From assembly GCA_963210315.1 (NCBI GenBank), contig OY723283.1:1054001-1118000 (forward strand): a DNA stretch of 64,000 bases, written 5' to 3'. Made by a program: the position numbers and the translations under genes. Positions 1-9,654 of this stretch are shown piece after piece; positions within the stretch are counted from its first letter, which is position 1, and each line of letters opens with the position of its first letter. The notes under the pieces were generated by a model, which was not told where the DNA came from, made no database searches, and was given only the letters and a program-made list of their open reading frames with translations. The DNA is from Rhynchopus euleeides (taxonomy: Eukaryota > Euglenozoa > Diplonemea > Diplonemida > Diplonemidae).

Positions 1-183
1 CGGGCTGCGATACAGCGAAGCCTTCCTACTTACAAGCGAATCCAGACTGTAGGGAACAGATGATCACTACCGCGGCCTCCGGCGGCTGGGGGGCTCCGCC
101 CCCCAGACCCCCCTGCGTAAAAAAATTGCACCAGACCGGTTTTTTGGCCGAGAGTCCAAACTTTCAAAGCAGCTGCTGCGCCT

Positions 184-233
184 GCCCCACCAAGCAGCCT
201 CAGTACGACAGGACGCGCGCAGGCACCGGGCCC
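184..233 (+). repeat. 50-bp dispersed repeat, copy 1 (inverted copy at 61888-61937)
   Basis: The reverse complement of 61888-61937 matches this segment with one visible mismatch. It starts GCCCCACCAAGCAGCC and ends in CACCGGGCCC. The two copies sit in unrelated surroundings, so this looks like a dispersed family rather than a gene. Confidence 0.85.
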
Positions 234-261
234 TCTCAGATTCTGGGAGGGTTTGCGCGGG

Positions 262-286
262 TCGCGCGCGCCGAAGGCGCGCGCGA
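262..286. repeat. Perfect GC hairpin with GAA loop, followed by A/T run
   Basis: TCGCGCGCGCC (262-272) pairs perfectly with GGCGCGCGCGA (276-286) around a GAA loop and is followed by AAAAATTTT. Similar hairpins with GAA/TTC loops occur at 43743-43759 and 45793-45823. Confidence 0.85.
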
Positions 287-1273
287 AAAATTTTCAAAAC
301 CAGAAAAACCGGAAAACGGCGCCAGAAAAAAAGTCTATCTTATACCCTGTTTTAGAAAGAGAGTAAAAAAAATAAATGGCGGTGGGATCCGCCAACATTC
401 ACCCAGAGGGAGAGAGAGAGGGGAACCGGGGGAGGTGCGTGAGAGTGAGGGCGGGGGTGTTTGGGAAGAAAACTCTGATTATGTTTCTTTGATCAAAGAG
501 CTAAGATGCGCTAGAATCAGTCAAAAAGGGGGGCGCGAGAGGGAGTGTGTGGTGAACTGCTGGTGGACTTCTCTCTTCTCTTGCAAAATAGTGTAGATCC
601 GAGATGAGAGTCCACAATCACCCCAGCAAGTGCCGCAGAATGGCTGTGGGGCAGACGCAGGGAGGCAGATCAAAGGGGTAGCGGCTGGGTCGGGGAGAGG
701 GGGTGGCTTGCGTATGGCCTGCGACGATGCCACGTCACATCCTCACCTTTCCTCGGTGACAGGATCCTCCTGGGGGCTGGGCTAGAGGCAGTGGTATGTC
801 GCAGTATACTGCGTTGCGCAGAAAACAATGCCACGTTGTCTCTGGGGTGCGGAAAATTGCAACTCAACCAGCGAGAACACGGCTGGCATCCGCAGAACTG
901 ACAAGTGTTCTGATCGTTGTGTGTAAGGAGTGGAAAGGAAGAATCATTTCATTCGAAGGGATAACGGGGGGAGGGGGGAGGGCCTTCAATCTGTGCCAAA
1001 CTGTCAGCGTGTGTGGCGTCAAACACCCAGAGGAGGCTCGCCTCTCTGCTGGGCAGTGCGAGGCCCCCCCCCCCTCGTATTGCAGAAGAATCGCATGAGA
1101 CGGCACGGCAAAAAAAATTAGGTTTTCGTTCGAACGGTACGACGTCGCATACAGCACAGGAGCACATGGGAGGTGGCTTTTCAGATCTGTCTAACACAAC
1201 CTGACACACCGGTGGCAGTGACCCTGCGCCGGATCATTCAGCAGACCATTCAGCCAAGGGTGTGCCTTCTCCG

Positions 1274-2905
1274 TCAGGCAACCACGCACAGGGAAGTCCA
1301 GAGATAAAGGAGAGCCCCTGACATGGCGGTGGCACTGTCTATGTCAGGTGCGCCTTGAGCAACAACAGCTGCTGCGCTGGCGCGGGTATCGCCCTGGAGG
1401 GACGACAACTCTAAGATGCGTGCGCGTGCCGATCGGGTTCTGCAGGATTTGATGCATGCCAGCGTGTAGGATTCGTCATCCCGGAACATATCGGGGACGT
1501 ATTCAAATGCGTCGGGCGACTCATGGACAATACTGCACATGAACTCAACATCCCACAGCAAGGAGGTGTCTGCGCTGCCGAGTGCAGTTGCATCCTTTGT
1601 CACAAAGATGCGGACGATCTCTGGATCCCCACGGAGAGACTCGTGGACAAAAGAGAACGGAACCCCCAGCCCGCCTGCCTCCAGGACCACATCCCTGTCG
1701 GTGAGATACGTCATCCGCTTGTACCCAAGCCACTTTGCAAAGCCGTTGTGCTCTCGGAAGACGGCAAGCTGGAACACAGGGTCAATTCGGAGGGAGTTGC
1801 TGATGAACCTGAGAGCGAGCAGCTGGATGCGGCTGCACTCCATCATGAAGTCGTGGTTGCTGAGCAGCTCGGGCTCAGCATACAGCAGGGCATCGGGCAC
1901 CTGATGCTGCACGGCCCACATCATGAAGGTTGGGCTGCTGCGGAGCTCCTCGTGTGCGTACTGCAGAGCATCAGGATAGGTGCGCAGGATGGTCTTCATC
2001 TGGCTTGCGGAGCGCCGCTGTGGGGCGGCGTAGAGCACGTCACGGTGGCGCTTCATCAGGCCCATCACAAAATGCAGGTCGTGGCGCAGCCGCTTTGACG
2101 CGTAGCAGAAAATAGAAGTCCTCTGCCGGTGGTTCATCCCGGCACGGATCACATTAGGGTCGTCCTTCACCTCGTTGCTGGCAAGGTGCAGCCCCTCGCC
2201 CCACCACGTCAACGACTTGATGACAAGCAGGCGATCCGTGCAGGGCAGCGTCTGCTTGAAGCGGAGACACGAGGAGTGGTGCAAAGCCGCCGATATGACA
2301 TCACTATCATCCCGCAGGCGGGGGGAGGCGTACTTCAGCAGCCCACCTGCCTGCATCGATGCCATCACCACTTCCTTGTCGTCCTGCAGGGCAGGGTCCA
2401 CAAACTCAAGGGCACAACCCTGCGCCATAACGGCACGCATGGCAAGCGCTTTGTCGTCGAACAGGCTCTGATGGATGTATGGATACACGCCACTCCCCAG
2501 CAGCTCGCGGATCAGCCGTTTGCAGGAGCGCAGCTCTGTCGATGCGTGGGCAAACTCATCTTCCCCCACATGGCACACAGCAGCACGCACGATATCGGGG
2601 TCCGCCCGAGCCCATGGAGGCATCTGTGCAAGGTGCAGCGGCACCCCAGCCTTCATCTGCGCAATGTACCTCCGGCCTGATGGCTCAGCCTGCAGGAGGC
2701 TGCCCTCCTCAACCCTGCTGTCGCGCACCAGCATGTCGTCATCACCCCCGACCTCCACCCCGTCCAACACGAGGCGGATGTCGCCCGCATCCCGCCACGC
2801 CAACCAGCGGTTGACCCTCTCCCTCACAACCCCAAATGTGTCCGCCTCACCCGCATGGAAATACGAAGTATTCCCAGTGAAGGAGTCTGTGACGGAGAAC
2901 TCCAT
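1274..2905 (-). CDS. Ubiquitin-like/DUF4116-repeat protein
   Basis: Predicted 543-aa protein from the ATG at 2905 (MEFSVTDSF...). The open frame extends upstream to 3001, but the extra 32 residues are low-complexity and the MEF start gives a clean ubiquitin-like beginning. Residues ~1-80 have a beta-grasp-like pattern (FSV..SFTG, RLVLDGVEV, GSLLQAEPSG). From ~100 on, degenerate units of 45-50 residues repeat with the pattern 'L..DxxVVxAxMxxGxxLxYASPxLRDD', the signature of DUF4116; I count roughly eight. DUF4116 repeats are abundant in protists and giant viruses and have no assigned biochemistry; the ubiquitin-like N-terminus suggests an adaptor role, which is inference. The C-terminus ends in a hydrophobic stretch (ALLYLWTSLCVVA). 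It is the 3'-most gene of the minus-strand cluster. Confidence 0.8.
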   Translation of the reverse strand: MEFSVTDSFTGNTSYFHAGEADTFGVVRERVNRWLAWRDAGDIRLVLDGVEVGGDDDMLVRDSRVEEGSLLQAEPSGRRYIAQMKAGVPLHLAQMPPWARADPDIVRAAVCHVGEDEFAHASTELRSCKRLIRELLGSGVYPYIHQSLFDDKALAMRAVMAQGCALEFVDPALQDDKEVVMASMQAGGLLKYASPRLRDDSDVISAALHHSSCLRFKQTLPCTDRLLVIKSLTWWGEGLHLASNEVKDDPNVIRAGMNHRQRTSIFCYASKRLRHDLHFVMGLMKRHRDVLYAAPQRRSASQMKTILRTYPDALQYAHEELRSSPTFMMWAVQHQVPDALLYAEPELLSNHDFMMECSRIQLLALRFISNSLRIDPVFQLAVFREHNGFAKWLGYKRMTYLTDRDVVLEAGGLGVPFSFVHESLRGDPEIVRIFVTKDATALGSADTSLLWDVEFMCSIVHESPDAFEYVPDMFRDDESYTLACIKSCRTRSARARILELSSLQGDTRASAAAVVAQGAPDIDSATAMSGALLYLWTSLCVVA

Positions 2906-3309
2906 CAGACACCCGCCCCGCAGGCGGGGGGGGGATAGGGCGCGTAGGCCGCAGAGAGAAGAGCAAGGTGCAAAGGGGCAGCAGATGGAAGAGGTGGTCA
3001 ATCACCCCCCCCCCCTCCCTCCCTCCCCTCCACTCGAATGGCAGCTCGTGTCTGAGATCTGGCGAGAGATGCTCAGGCCTGTGGACTGGCAAAGCGTAGG
3101 ATCGGATGTTTGTGGCGTCGGAACAAAATGAAAGGTGTGCTACTGCAGTACAGCTTTGAAGCATGGGGCTGGAAGGGCTGGGGGGCAAGGGGGGCGGGGG
3201 GATCCTATCAAAAATCATGGAATCTACTCCAGTCTATCTAGTTTCCCTGAGGCGGGCAGAAATGCCGACCTCCCCTCCCCTCCCCCCCGCCCCCACGCAA
3301 ACCCACTAT
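2906..3309. other. Spacer between DUF4116 gene and membrane-protein gene
   Basis: Contains poly-C near 3005-3015, a pyrimidine-rich sense strand and a G-rich patch at 3178-3202. On the minus strand it should carry the trans-splice acceptor for the gene ending at 1274 and the 3' end of the next upstream gene. No coding region seen. Confidence 0.5.
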
Positions 3310-3999
3310 CTATGTGGATTGCCGTGTCAGGGCACGGAAGGCTAGGAGCTCATCAGTCCTCATGGGATCGAGGGGGATCTTAGGTTGCTGCTGCCCAGCC
3401 CCTTCAGGCGGCAGTTTGGAGGCACCGACGCGCCGCAGCTCCACAGACATGTCGAAGGCCATCGGCAGGAGCCCCCGGTGGACCCACGCCGCACAGGCAA
3501 CCGCAAAGAGGAGCACCGCGAGGCTGAGTGTGACGAAGGACACCACCACAGGGTCTTCCCAGACGCCATCCGCATCGCTGCTGGGAGGTGTGGCATTGCC
3601 ATCCGGCACGGGGGTCGCGGGGGTGCCGGTGCCGGGGCCCCCTGTTGCAACAGGCTCTTCCGTGCTGTTGTCCTGCACCCGCCTGTAGCACACAGTCCCC
3701 GTCACCTCAGCCGTGGTGGTGATGGTGGTGGCCCCGGTCCCCTCATGCTGAGTCCACCCTGCAGGCAGCGCCCTGCTCTGCGAGAGGAACATCACACACT
3801 GGGGCTGCCTGAAGCTATATCCCGCACAGTCGGTATCCAGGGCTGCGCAGGCACTCTCACACTCTGCGCGGGTGAAGATCTGCCAGCTCTTTGCGTAGTT
3901 CATCAGAAGCCCTGCGCCGTCTCGGCACCACCCCTGTCCGACATAGTCGAATGAGCCAGCCACCACCCCGCATGCTGCGAGCAGCAGGCAGAGGCGCAT
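3310..3999 (-). CDS. Type I membrane protein with PAN/apple-like ectodomain
   Basis: A 229-aa protein starting at the ATG at 3999, which begins a typical signal peptide (MRLCLLLAACGVVAGS). The open frame continues upstream to 4266, but that extension is proline-rich and would bury the signal peptide. The ectodomain (~20-125) has a Cys pattern and the phrase CAGYSFRQPQC typical of PAN/apple folds (GWC, AECESACAALDTDCAGYSF, C...W...C). A Thr/Pro/Gly-rich linker with an NST sequon follows, then one membrane segment (VVSFVTLSLAVLLFAVACAAWV) and a ~55-residue cytosolic tail. PAN modules bind proteins or sugars; the ligand cannot be told. Likely plasma membrane or secretory pathway. Confidence 0.75.
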   Translation of the reverse strand: MRLCLLLAACGVVAGSFDYVGQGWCRDGAGLLMNYAKSWQIFTRAECESACAALDTDCAGYSFRQPQCVMFLSQSRALPAGWTQHEGTGATTITTTAEVTGTVCYRRVQDNSTEEPVATGGPGTGTPATPVPDGNATPPSSDADGVWEDPVVVSFVTLSLAVLLFAVACAAWVHRGLLPMAFDMSVELRRVGASKLPPEGAGQQQPKIPLDPMRTDELLAFRALTRQST

Positions 4000-4998
4000 G
4001 GTTGCGGCACACACACTGCTCTGCAGCCCTGCAGAAGGCTGAGACGGGGGGAGAGGGGAGGGGCAGCAGGCAGGCAGACAGGCAACCAGCCCTACTCCTT
4101 GCGAGGGCGCAGGGCTTGGGGGGTGGAGATTGGAAACAGTGTGTGGGGGGAGGGGAGGGGGAGGGGGAGGGGGAGGGGGGGATATGGGCAGGCCGGTTGT
4201 CCTCGCTTTTCCCAGAGCCACAGCAGATAGAGCATGTTCCCTCCGGGGGCCCTCGCTACCAGTCACAGCTCGTCAGCGAGGGGAAGTGGGCCGTGGCTCA
4301 CTTCTTCTCACTCAGCCACACCTGGTAGCGAGCGCCCCCTCCGGATTCTCCTGGGATGCGGATTTTCCTCCATCCAGAACAGTGGCAGCAGGGTCCCTCT
4401 GCATCACTATCGCCACCTATCACCATCACCCCCCTGCAGACAGGGCCCGCGTCCCTTACCTCTACCAACCGTAGGGCAGCCTAGGATTGGGTCGGGGCAA
4501 CCTCGGGGAGGCACTCCCCCTGATGGATCGAGGAGCAGGGAGGGCTGAGGCTGCAGCAGGGCGGTGTCACAAACTAGAGAAAATGAAAATCATATCATGA
4601 AATAGAGAGAGGGAGGGGGGGGGGGGAATGGGCCCACCACGTCACACGGAATAGAACAACAAGAAGGGGGGAGGAGGGGGGGGGGAAGGGTGGTTGGAGC
4701 GACAGCTGCAACGCCCCGTCACCCATTCACAGCCCCATCCATTCCCCCCCCCTCATCCACCGTGCACACAACCTCACACTTCACCCTGAGCCCCAGGCCG
4801 GTGATCCGACAAGGCTAGGAGGGAGGGGGGGGGGGGGCGCAGAGGGTGGGTGGGTGTGTGGTATGTATGATTCCCATAAAAGGGTGAAGGTAGGGCAAGC
4901 CTCGCTTCCACGCAGACACACCCCTCCTTGGAGTTCTGGCGAGATGGCTATGCTCTCTCTGCCTGTGTTCAGCAGCCCCAGGGGTGTGTGTGTGTGAT
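4000..4998. other. Spacer with G-rich repeats
   Basis: About 1 kb with no supported gene. It holds an iterated GGGGGA tract at ~4143-4180 (CCCCCT on the sense strand), further G runs at ~4610-4625, 4672-4690 and 4820-4840, and a short TG microsatellite at ~4985-4997. The G runs could form quadruplexes on the plus strand. Confidence 0.5.
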
Positions 4999-7900
4999 TT
5001 AAGCCCGCTTGGCAGTGGCAGACTCGATCAGTGTCAAGAGAGACCCCCACTGCTTGTCTGTTGCAGCGCTGAGGCCCACCTCGCATGTGAGGGAGGTGGA
5101 GTAGCACGGCACACCGGCGGCACGGGCCTCAGACGGGAGGTGCTCTAAGCTTGCACCGGGGAGCTCGGGGTAGCGCATGCCCCTGTCGCCTGCAGCACCG
5201 CAGCAGGGGACGCCTGACTCGACGACGTCCTTTGCACACCTCTTGGCGAGAGAGAGGAAGGCAGGCGTGGTGCCCAGCTTCTTGGAGGAGCAGGGGACGT
5301 GTACCACCACGGTGTCCTCAACCTGGCGGAAGTTGAGTTTCTTTGACGCGAGATGGACAAAGGAGACAGGGTCGTAGACAATCGCGCCTGCCTCATCCAG
5401 CGCCTTGGTGCAGGGGCTTGTCTCGCAGACGATGGGGAGCTTGAAGTTATCGCTGGCGCGGCGCAGCGCTTCGACAGCCTCCGATGACTTGAGGCTTGCG
5501 GCAGAGGAACAGCCGCGGGAGTCGAACATCATCCCGCAGCAGAGGGAGGAGGATGACTCGGGGAGGCGCACCGTGTAGCCTGCCCTCTCCAGGATGGTCA
5601 CGAGGGTGTCGAGCGCGTTGGGGCCGCTGCTGGGGGACATCATGCGGTTGACGCAGGAGGGCATCAGCACCACGGTGTTGCCGCCAGCGCCTGCGGAGGG
5701 CGACAGGTTGACTGACGAGGCGCGTGGCATGAACCTGTGCCACACAGGGATCATGTTTTTGAGCTTCAGCACGTTGGCGCGCTTCAGCCCACCCAGCACT
5801 GCAGAAATGAAACCATCTCCCAGGGTGCTCCGCACGAGGGAGGCTGCGCGCAGCAGACCCCGCGTGGCCAGCGCTGTGAGGCGGAAGTTCTTCGCAAGCG
5901 AGAGGGACAGCGGGCTGTCCTGCAGCTTCTCCGCACGCAGCTCCTTCACCATCTGCCCGGTGTTGATGGAGACGGGGCACTTCTCCTGGCACATCCCATC
6001 TGCAGCGCAGGTCTGCTCGACGTAGTAGGGCAGGAGGCGCTGCATGTCCTGCAGGCGTGCTGCGTTGTACCCCGCCTCGGCAGGACCACCCCCTGCCGCA
6101 TTCTCCAGGCGCCTCACCTCGCGGTAGGCGGTGATGCGCTGGCGGGGTGTGAGGGTCAGATCCTTCGAAGGGCAGTTGCTCTCGCAGAACCCGCATTCGA
6201 TGCAGCGGTCCACCGTGTCGCTCACCAGGGGCAGCGGCTTCAGCGACTTGATGTGCAGGTTGGGATCGCTGGTGAGGAGGACTCCCGGGTTGAGCAGCTT
6301 CTCAGGGTCGAAAATGTCCTTAATCTCGTGCATCGCCGCATAGGCTGCCTGGCCCCACTCCAGCTCGACGAATGATGCGACATTCCTCCCGGTGCCATGC
6401 TCCCCCTTGAGGGAGCCTTTGTGCTTCAGGGCGACAATCTCACACATGTCGTGCATCATCGCATCGAACTGGCCGAGATCCGCATCGTTTGCAAAGCACT
6501 GGCTGAACACAAGGTGGAGGTTCCCATCGAGGGCATGCCCAAAGATGCACGCATCTGGGTAGGAGTGCCGCTCGAACATGTCAATCAGGTCCAGCGTCAT
6601 GTCGGCAAGAGAGTCGATGGGGCAGGCCACATCCTCGATCAGCATGACGGAGCCCTTGGGGCGTGTCCCCCCGACCTTAGGGATGAGCCCCTTCCGCATG
6701 TCCCAGAAGACGTTGAACACGGCGGGGTCGGTGACAAAGTCGTTCCTCTCCGGGGTGGGGAGGAAGGGGATGCCTGCCTCCTCCAGCGCGCGCCACAGGG
6801 TGTCGATCCGGGCCTGCAGCTCCTCTGCGGTCTCAGCACGCACCTCCGTGAGAAGGCCTGCCGACTCGCGGGGACACCCCGTCACGCCGTGCACGTTGGT
6901 GCGGAAGGCTTCGCTTGCCTCGCCCTCCCGCAGGGAGGCCCTGTCAAAGAGCTCTGCGGCGTTAACCAGCCCGCTCTTCTTCAGGACCTTCGTTGCCTCG
7001 CAGGCATCCTTAATTGTGCCGAACATCATGAAGGCCGACGCGCGGTGTGGGTGCTCCGGGACAGTTCTGTAAGTCACCTCGCTGAGGAAGGCAAGCGTGC
7101 CCTCACTTCCGATCAGCAGATGCTTCAGGATCTCCACAGGGTCCGACGGGGAGAAGTCGACGAGGGAGTTGATGCTGTACCCTGTGGTGTTCTTGATCTT
7201 AAACTTCTGCCGGATGGTGCCAGCAAGGGCGTCGTCCCCCTGCACACGGGCTGCGAGGTCTGACAGGCGGGAGAGGAGCGGGGCATGGGAGACTCGGAAG
7301 CTTTCGACACTCTTTGGGTCGGCTGTATCGAGGACTGTCCCATCGACGAGCACAACGCGGCAGTCCTTCACCGTGTGGTAGGTGTTCTGCGCCACGCCAC
7401 AGCACATCCCGGAGCTGTTGTTGTTGAAGATGCCCCCGATCATGCAGCTCTCAAGGCTCGCCGGGTCGGGCCCCAGCTTGCGCTGCGGCAGGCTCCGCTT
7501 CTGAGAGTACTGCGCCAGAAGGCGGTTCACCTCCCCACCGATGAGGCCCGGCTCCAGGGTGATCTCCTCCCCGCCCTGCTTCACCTCGAAGCGGCGCCAG
7601 TGCTTCCCGTTGTGCGAGATCTTGATCAGCACGGAGTCAGTGATGGCCTGCCCTGACAGCGATGTCCCCGCAGCACGGAAGGTAACAGGCGTGTGGCATG
7701 CACGCGCCTCACGCAGGATGGTGACAACCTCTGCCTCATCGATGGCACGCACAACAACCTTGGGGTTCAGGCGGTAGAATGATGCGTCGGTGCCATAGGC
7801 ATGCGTCCGCAGCGCGTCGGTGTAAATACGCTCCCGGGGGAACCCCGTTGAGGCAAGCTGCTCAACAAAGCGCTTGTAACGCCCATCCTCGACGCGGAGC

Positions 7901-8103
7901 CCGTCGACGTTCTGCCACACAAGGGGCGCCTCCCCCCGATCCGCTGCACGCACCTCAGTCGGGGTGCCGTAGACGTGGTCCCCGATGTTGCGTGATGGTT
8001 GTGTCTCAGCTGCCTGCGGCTGGCTCGACTGTGCTGCCACCTGCCGCGCTGCACGCTGGCGAGGTGTGGCGCGTGCGCGCACCGCAGCACGACGGAGATG
8101 CAT
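4999..8103 (-). CDS. FAD-linked, Fe-S D-lactate/2-hydroxyacid dehydrogenase, mitochondrial-type
   Basis: A 1034-aa single-exon protein (ATG at 8103). Residues 1-25 are Arg/Ala-rich without acidic residues, a likely mitochondrial presequence. A PCMH-type FAD-binding domain follows (TFRAAGTSLSGQAITDSVLI at 141-160; GPDPASLESCMIGGIFNNNS at 211-230; GSEGTLAFLSEVTYRT near 332), then the FAD-oxidase C-terminal domain (IFGHALDGNLHLVF near 520; GEHGTGRN at 568-575). Two ferredoxin-like clusters are present (Cys634/637/640/644; Cys699/705/709), then two CCG-type cysteine motifs (855-856, 967-968). This arrangement matches the bacterial-type ~950-aa FAD/Fe-S D-lactate dehydrogenases that oxidise D-lactate or a related D-2-hydroxyacid and pass electrons to a membrane carrier. 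Exact substrate is not decidable from sequence. Confidence 0.92.
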   Translation of the reverse strand: MHLRRAAVRARATPRQRAARQVAAQSSQPQAAETQPSRNIGDHVYGTPTEVRAADRGEAPLVWQNVDGLRVEDGRYKRFVEQLASTGFPRERIYTDALRTHAYGTDASFYRLNPKVVVRAIDEAEVVTILREARACHTPVTFRAAGTSLSGQAITDSVLIKISHNGKHWRRFEVKQGGEEITLEPGLIGGEVNRLLAQYSQKRSLPQRKLGPDPASLESCMIGGIFNNNSSGMCCGVAQNTYHTVKDCRVVLVDGTVLDTADPKSVESFRVSHAPLLSRLSDLAARVQGDDALAGTIRQKFKIKNTTGYSINSLVDFSPSDPVEILKHLLIGSEGTLAFLSEVTYRTVPEHPHRASAFMMFGTIKDACEATKVLKKSGLVNAAELFDRASLREGEASEAFRTNVHGVTGCPRESAGLLTEVRAETAEELQARIDTLWRALEEAGIPFLPTPERNDFVTDPAVFNVFWDMRKGLIPKVGGTRPKGSVMLIEDVACPIDSLADMTLDLIDMFERHSYPDACIFGHALDGNLHLVFSQCFANDADLGQFDAMMHDMCEIVALKHKGSLKGEHGTGRNVASFVELEWGQAAYAAMHEIKDIFDPEKLLNPGVLLTSDPNLHIKSLKPLPLVSDTVDRCIECGFCESNCPSKDLTLTPRQRITAYREVRRLENAAGGGPAEAGYNAARLQDMQRLLPYYVEQTCAADGMCQEKCPVSINTGQMVKELRAEKLQDSPLSLSLAKNFRLTALATRGLLRAASLVRSTLGDGFISAVLGGLKRANVLKLKNMIPVWHRFMPRASSVNLSPSAGAGGNTVVLMPSCVNRMMSPSSGPNALDTLVTILERAGYTVRLPESSSSLCCGMMFDSRGCSSAASLKSSEAVEALRRASDNFKLPIVCETSPCTKALDEAGAIVYDPVSFVHLASKKLNFRQVEDTVVVHVPCSSKKLGTTPAFLSLAKRCAKDVVESGVPCCGAAGDRGMRYPELPGASLEHLPSEARAAGVPCYSTSLTCEVGLSAATDKQWGSLLTLIESATAKRA

Positions 8104-9654
8104 GATGTGTGAGCCCTACCTCCTGCGAGCAGGGGTGTCGCGCAGGCCTGGCGGGGTGTGGTGCAGAGCAGGGTGGCAGGAGGGCAGAAGAACATCACCA
8201 AAATGTGATTAGGGCATTGCCACGGCGTGGGCAGACGAACAAATGGTGAGAGCCCCTGAGGGATGCAAGAGGGTGGGGCTGGGGGGATTGACTGCCGGCG
8301 AGTGCAGTTCTCAAGGCATACCCAGAGCCGGGGTAACTCGCCGTACATACTGCTCTTCGTGGTGTAGCCATTCGTTGTGGATTCACTCTAAGCTGCCGGG
8401 CTTTTGGGGGGGGCAGAGGCCAGGCTTGGGGGGAGGGGGGGGGGGGGGAGTGAAGTGCGGAAGGCACTAGATCCACCACCCCAGGGGGGGGGGGGGCGGT
8501 GAAACTTAGAGGACGGGAGGGGGTTCTGCCCCGGAGTCCGAAAAATCCCCCCCCCCTCCCCCTGACCCTACCCGTTACTCCCTTCACCCCATCAGCTTCG
8601 TTACAGTTCAATCTACAGTACTTGGCCCGTGAGGCACGTGAGGGGGGTCCCTGCATACGAACAACACTCACAGGCACTGGGGGGGGCAGGGGGTGGTCAC
8701 AATTCAAACATCATTGAGCATGCATTGGGTGGCACCTCCGGTGCGTACTAAAACTGGATATACCGCCCAATGCACGCCTGGGATTCAAATCAAGGAAACT
8801 GCTGCGACCCCCCCCCGCCTCCCAGCAATGGGGTGGTTGCTGCGCCCAACACAGGTCTATTGCATCCTAGCGGGCGGCGGATTTGCTCAAGATGTCCGGG
8901 GGGGGGAGGGGTGGCTCTCCACCCTGCCCAGGCCTGGCCTTCTCTAAGGCCAGACCTGGCCGTTGCTTGCCTACGCCAGGGAGGGGGGGGGGGGGTGATC
9001 AGCAGGAATAACGACCTGCCCACTCCCATCCTGCCCCATCGGCGTTGGCATACACAAAGGGCGATGAAGGCCGTCAAACCGCGCACTGGTGGTAGTCTAA
9101 TAGTGGGGGGTCGTCCTCCGGGGTTTCGAAGGCCGTTGTGCCGTCGTGCTCAATTGCTAGAGTGCCGTGTGTAGGTTTCCAAATGGGAGCCTTGGAGAGA
9201 CCCACAAAGAGAATATCGAAAGCTCCAGCCAAAGGGTGATGGCGTAACGCCACAAGTTGCGGCACTGCAGAGACACATCAAAAGAGCACGGTTCTCTACA
9301 CCGCACAAAAGAAGAATAACTAAACCCAGGTCTTGCGTTTAGCGTGATTCCGCGGTTATGTTCGATCTAAAAAATTCATTCTCACCACTGGGGAGCGTGC
9401 CGCCTTTTCCACTGGCACACACAGAACTAACCCCCATCACCCCCACCCCCCACCCCGCAGCGACAGCAGCGGGATACACCAACCCAACAGCCGGGACACA
9501 TCTGTCACCCCCCCCCCCCCCCCCACTCTCTCTAAGAGACAGACAACAGACACATCACAATACACAGGTCCAAAAAACCCCCTCCTCCCTCTCCCCCCCG
9601 ATCCGCCCCGAGAACCCCAACCACGAATGCCTCGTGGATTTCGTGCTGTGCTGC
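8104..9654. other. Spacer between dehydrogenase gene and Gln-rich gene
   Basis: About 1.5 kb, rich in G runs (8405-8445, 8484-8496, 8984-8995) and C runs (8550-8560, 9509-9522). No domain-bearing frame was seen; a duplicated gene or RNA gene was looked for and not found. Confidence 0.5.
8122..8125 (-). promoter_or_regulatory. Likely SL trans-splice acceptor of the dehydrogenase gene
   Basis: On the sense strand CCTGCTCGCAG precedes the ATG by ~20 nt, with the AG at 8124-8123. The short distance and the lack of any upstream coding exon fit SL addition. Confidence 0.5.

Larger units (their letters stand above)
1..1273. other. Intergenic region downstream of the first gene
   Basis: No coding region is supported here. 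It holds GC-rich hairpins near 85-107 and 262-286, a 50-bp repeat (184-233) whose inverted copy lies at 61888-61937, and purine-rich low-complexity DNA (400-450, 520-560). Long open frames exist on both strands but are compositionally biased and have no recognisable domain. It lies 3' of the minus-strand gene ending at 1274, so part may be 3' UTR. Confidence 0.6.

Noticed and set aside
262-296. Rho-independent terminator
   Set aside because: The hairpin plus A/T run fits the shape, but the genome is eukaryotic and no transcript end can be shown.
4999-8103. Bacterial contamination suggested by the bacterial-type dehydrogenase
   Set aside because: It has a mitochondrial-type presequence, a trans-splice-like acceptor and the same strand and base composition as its intron-bearing neighbours; ancient transfer is possible but the DNA is not foreign.
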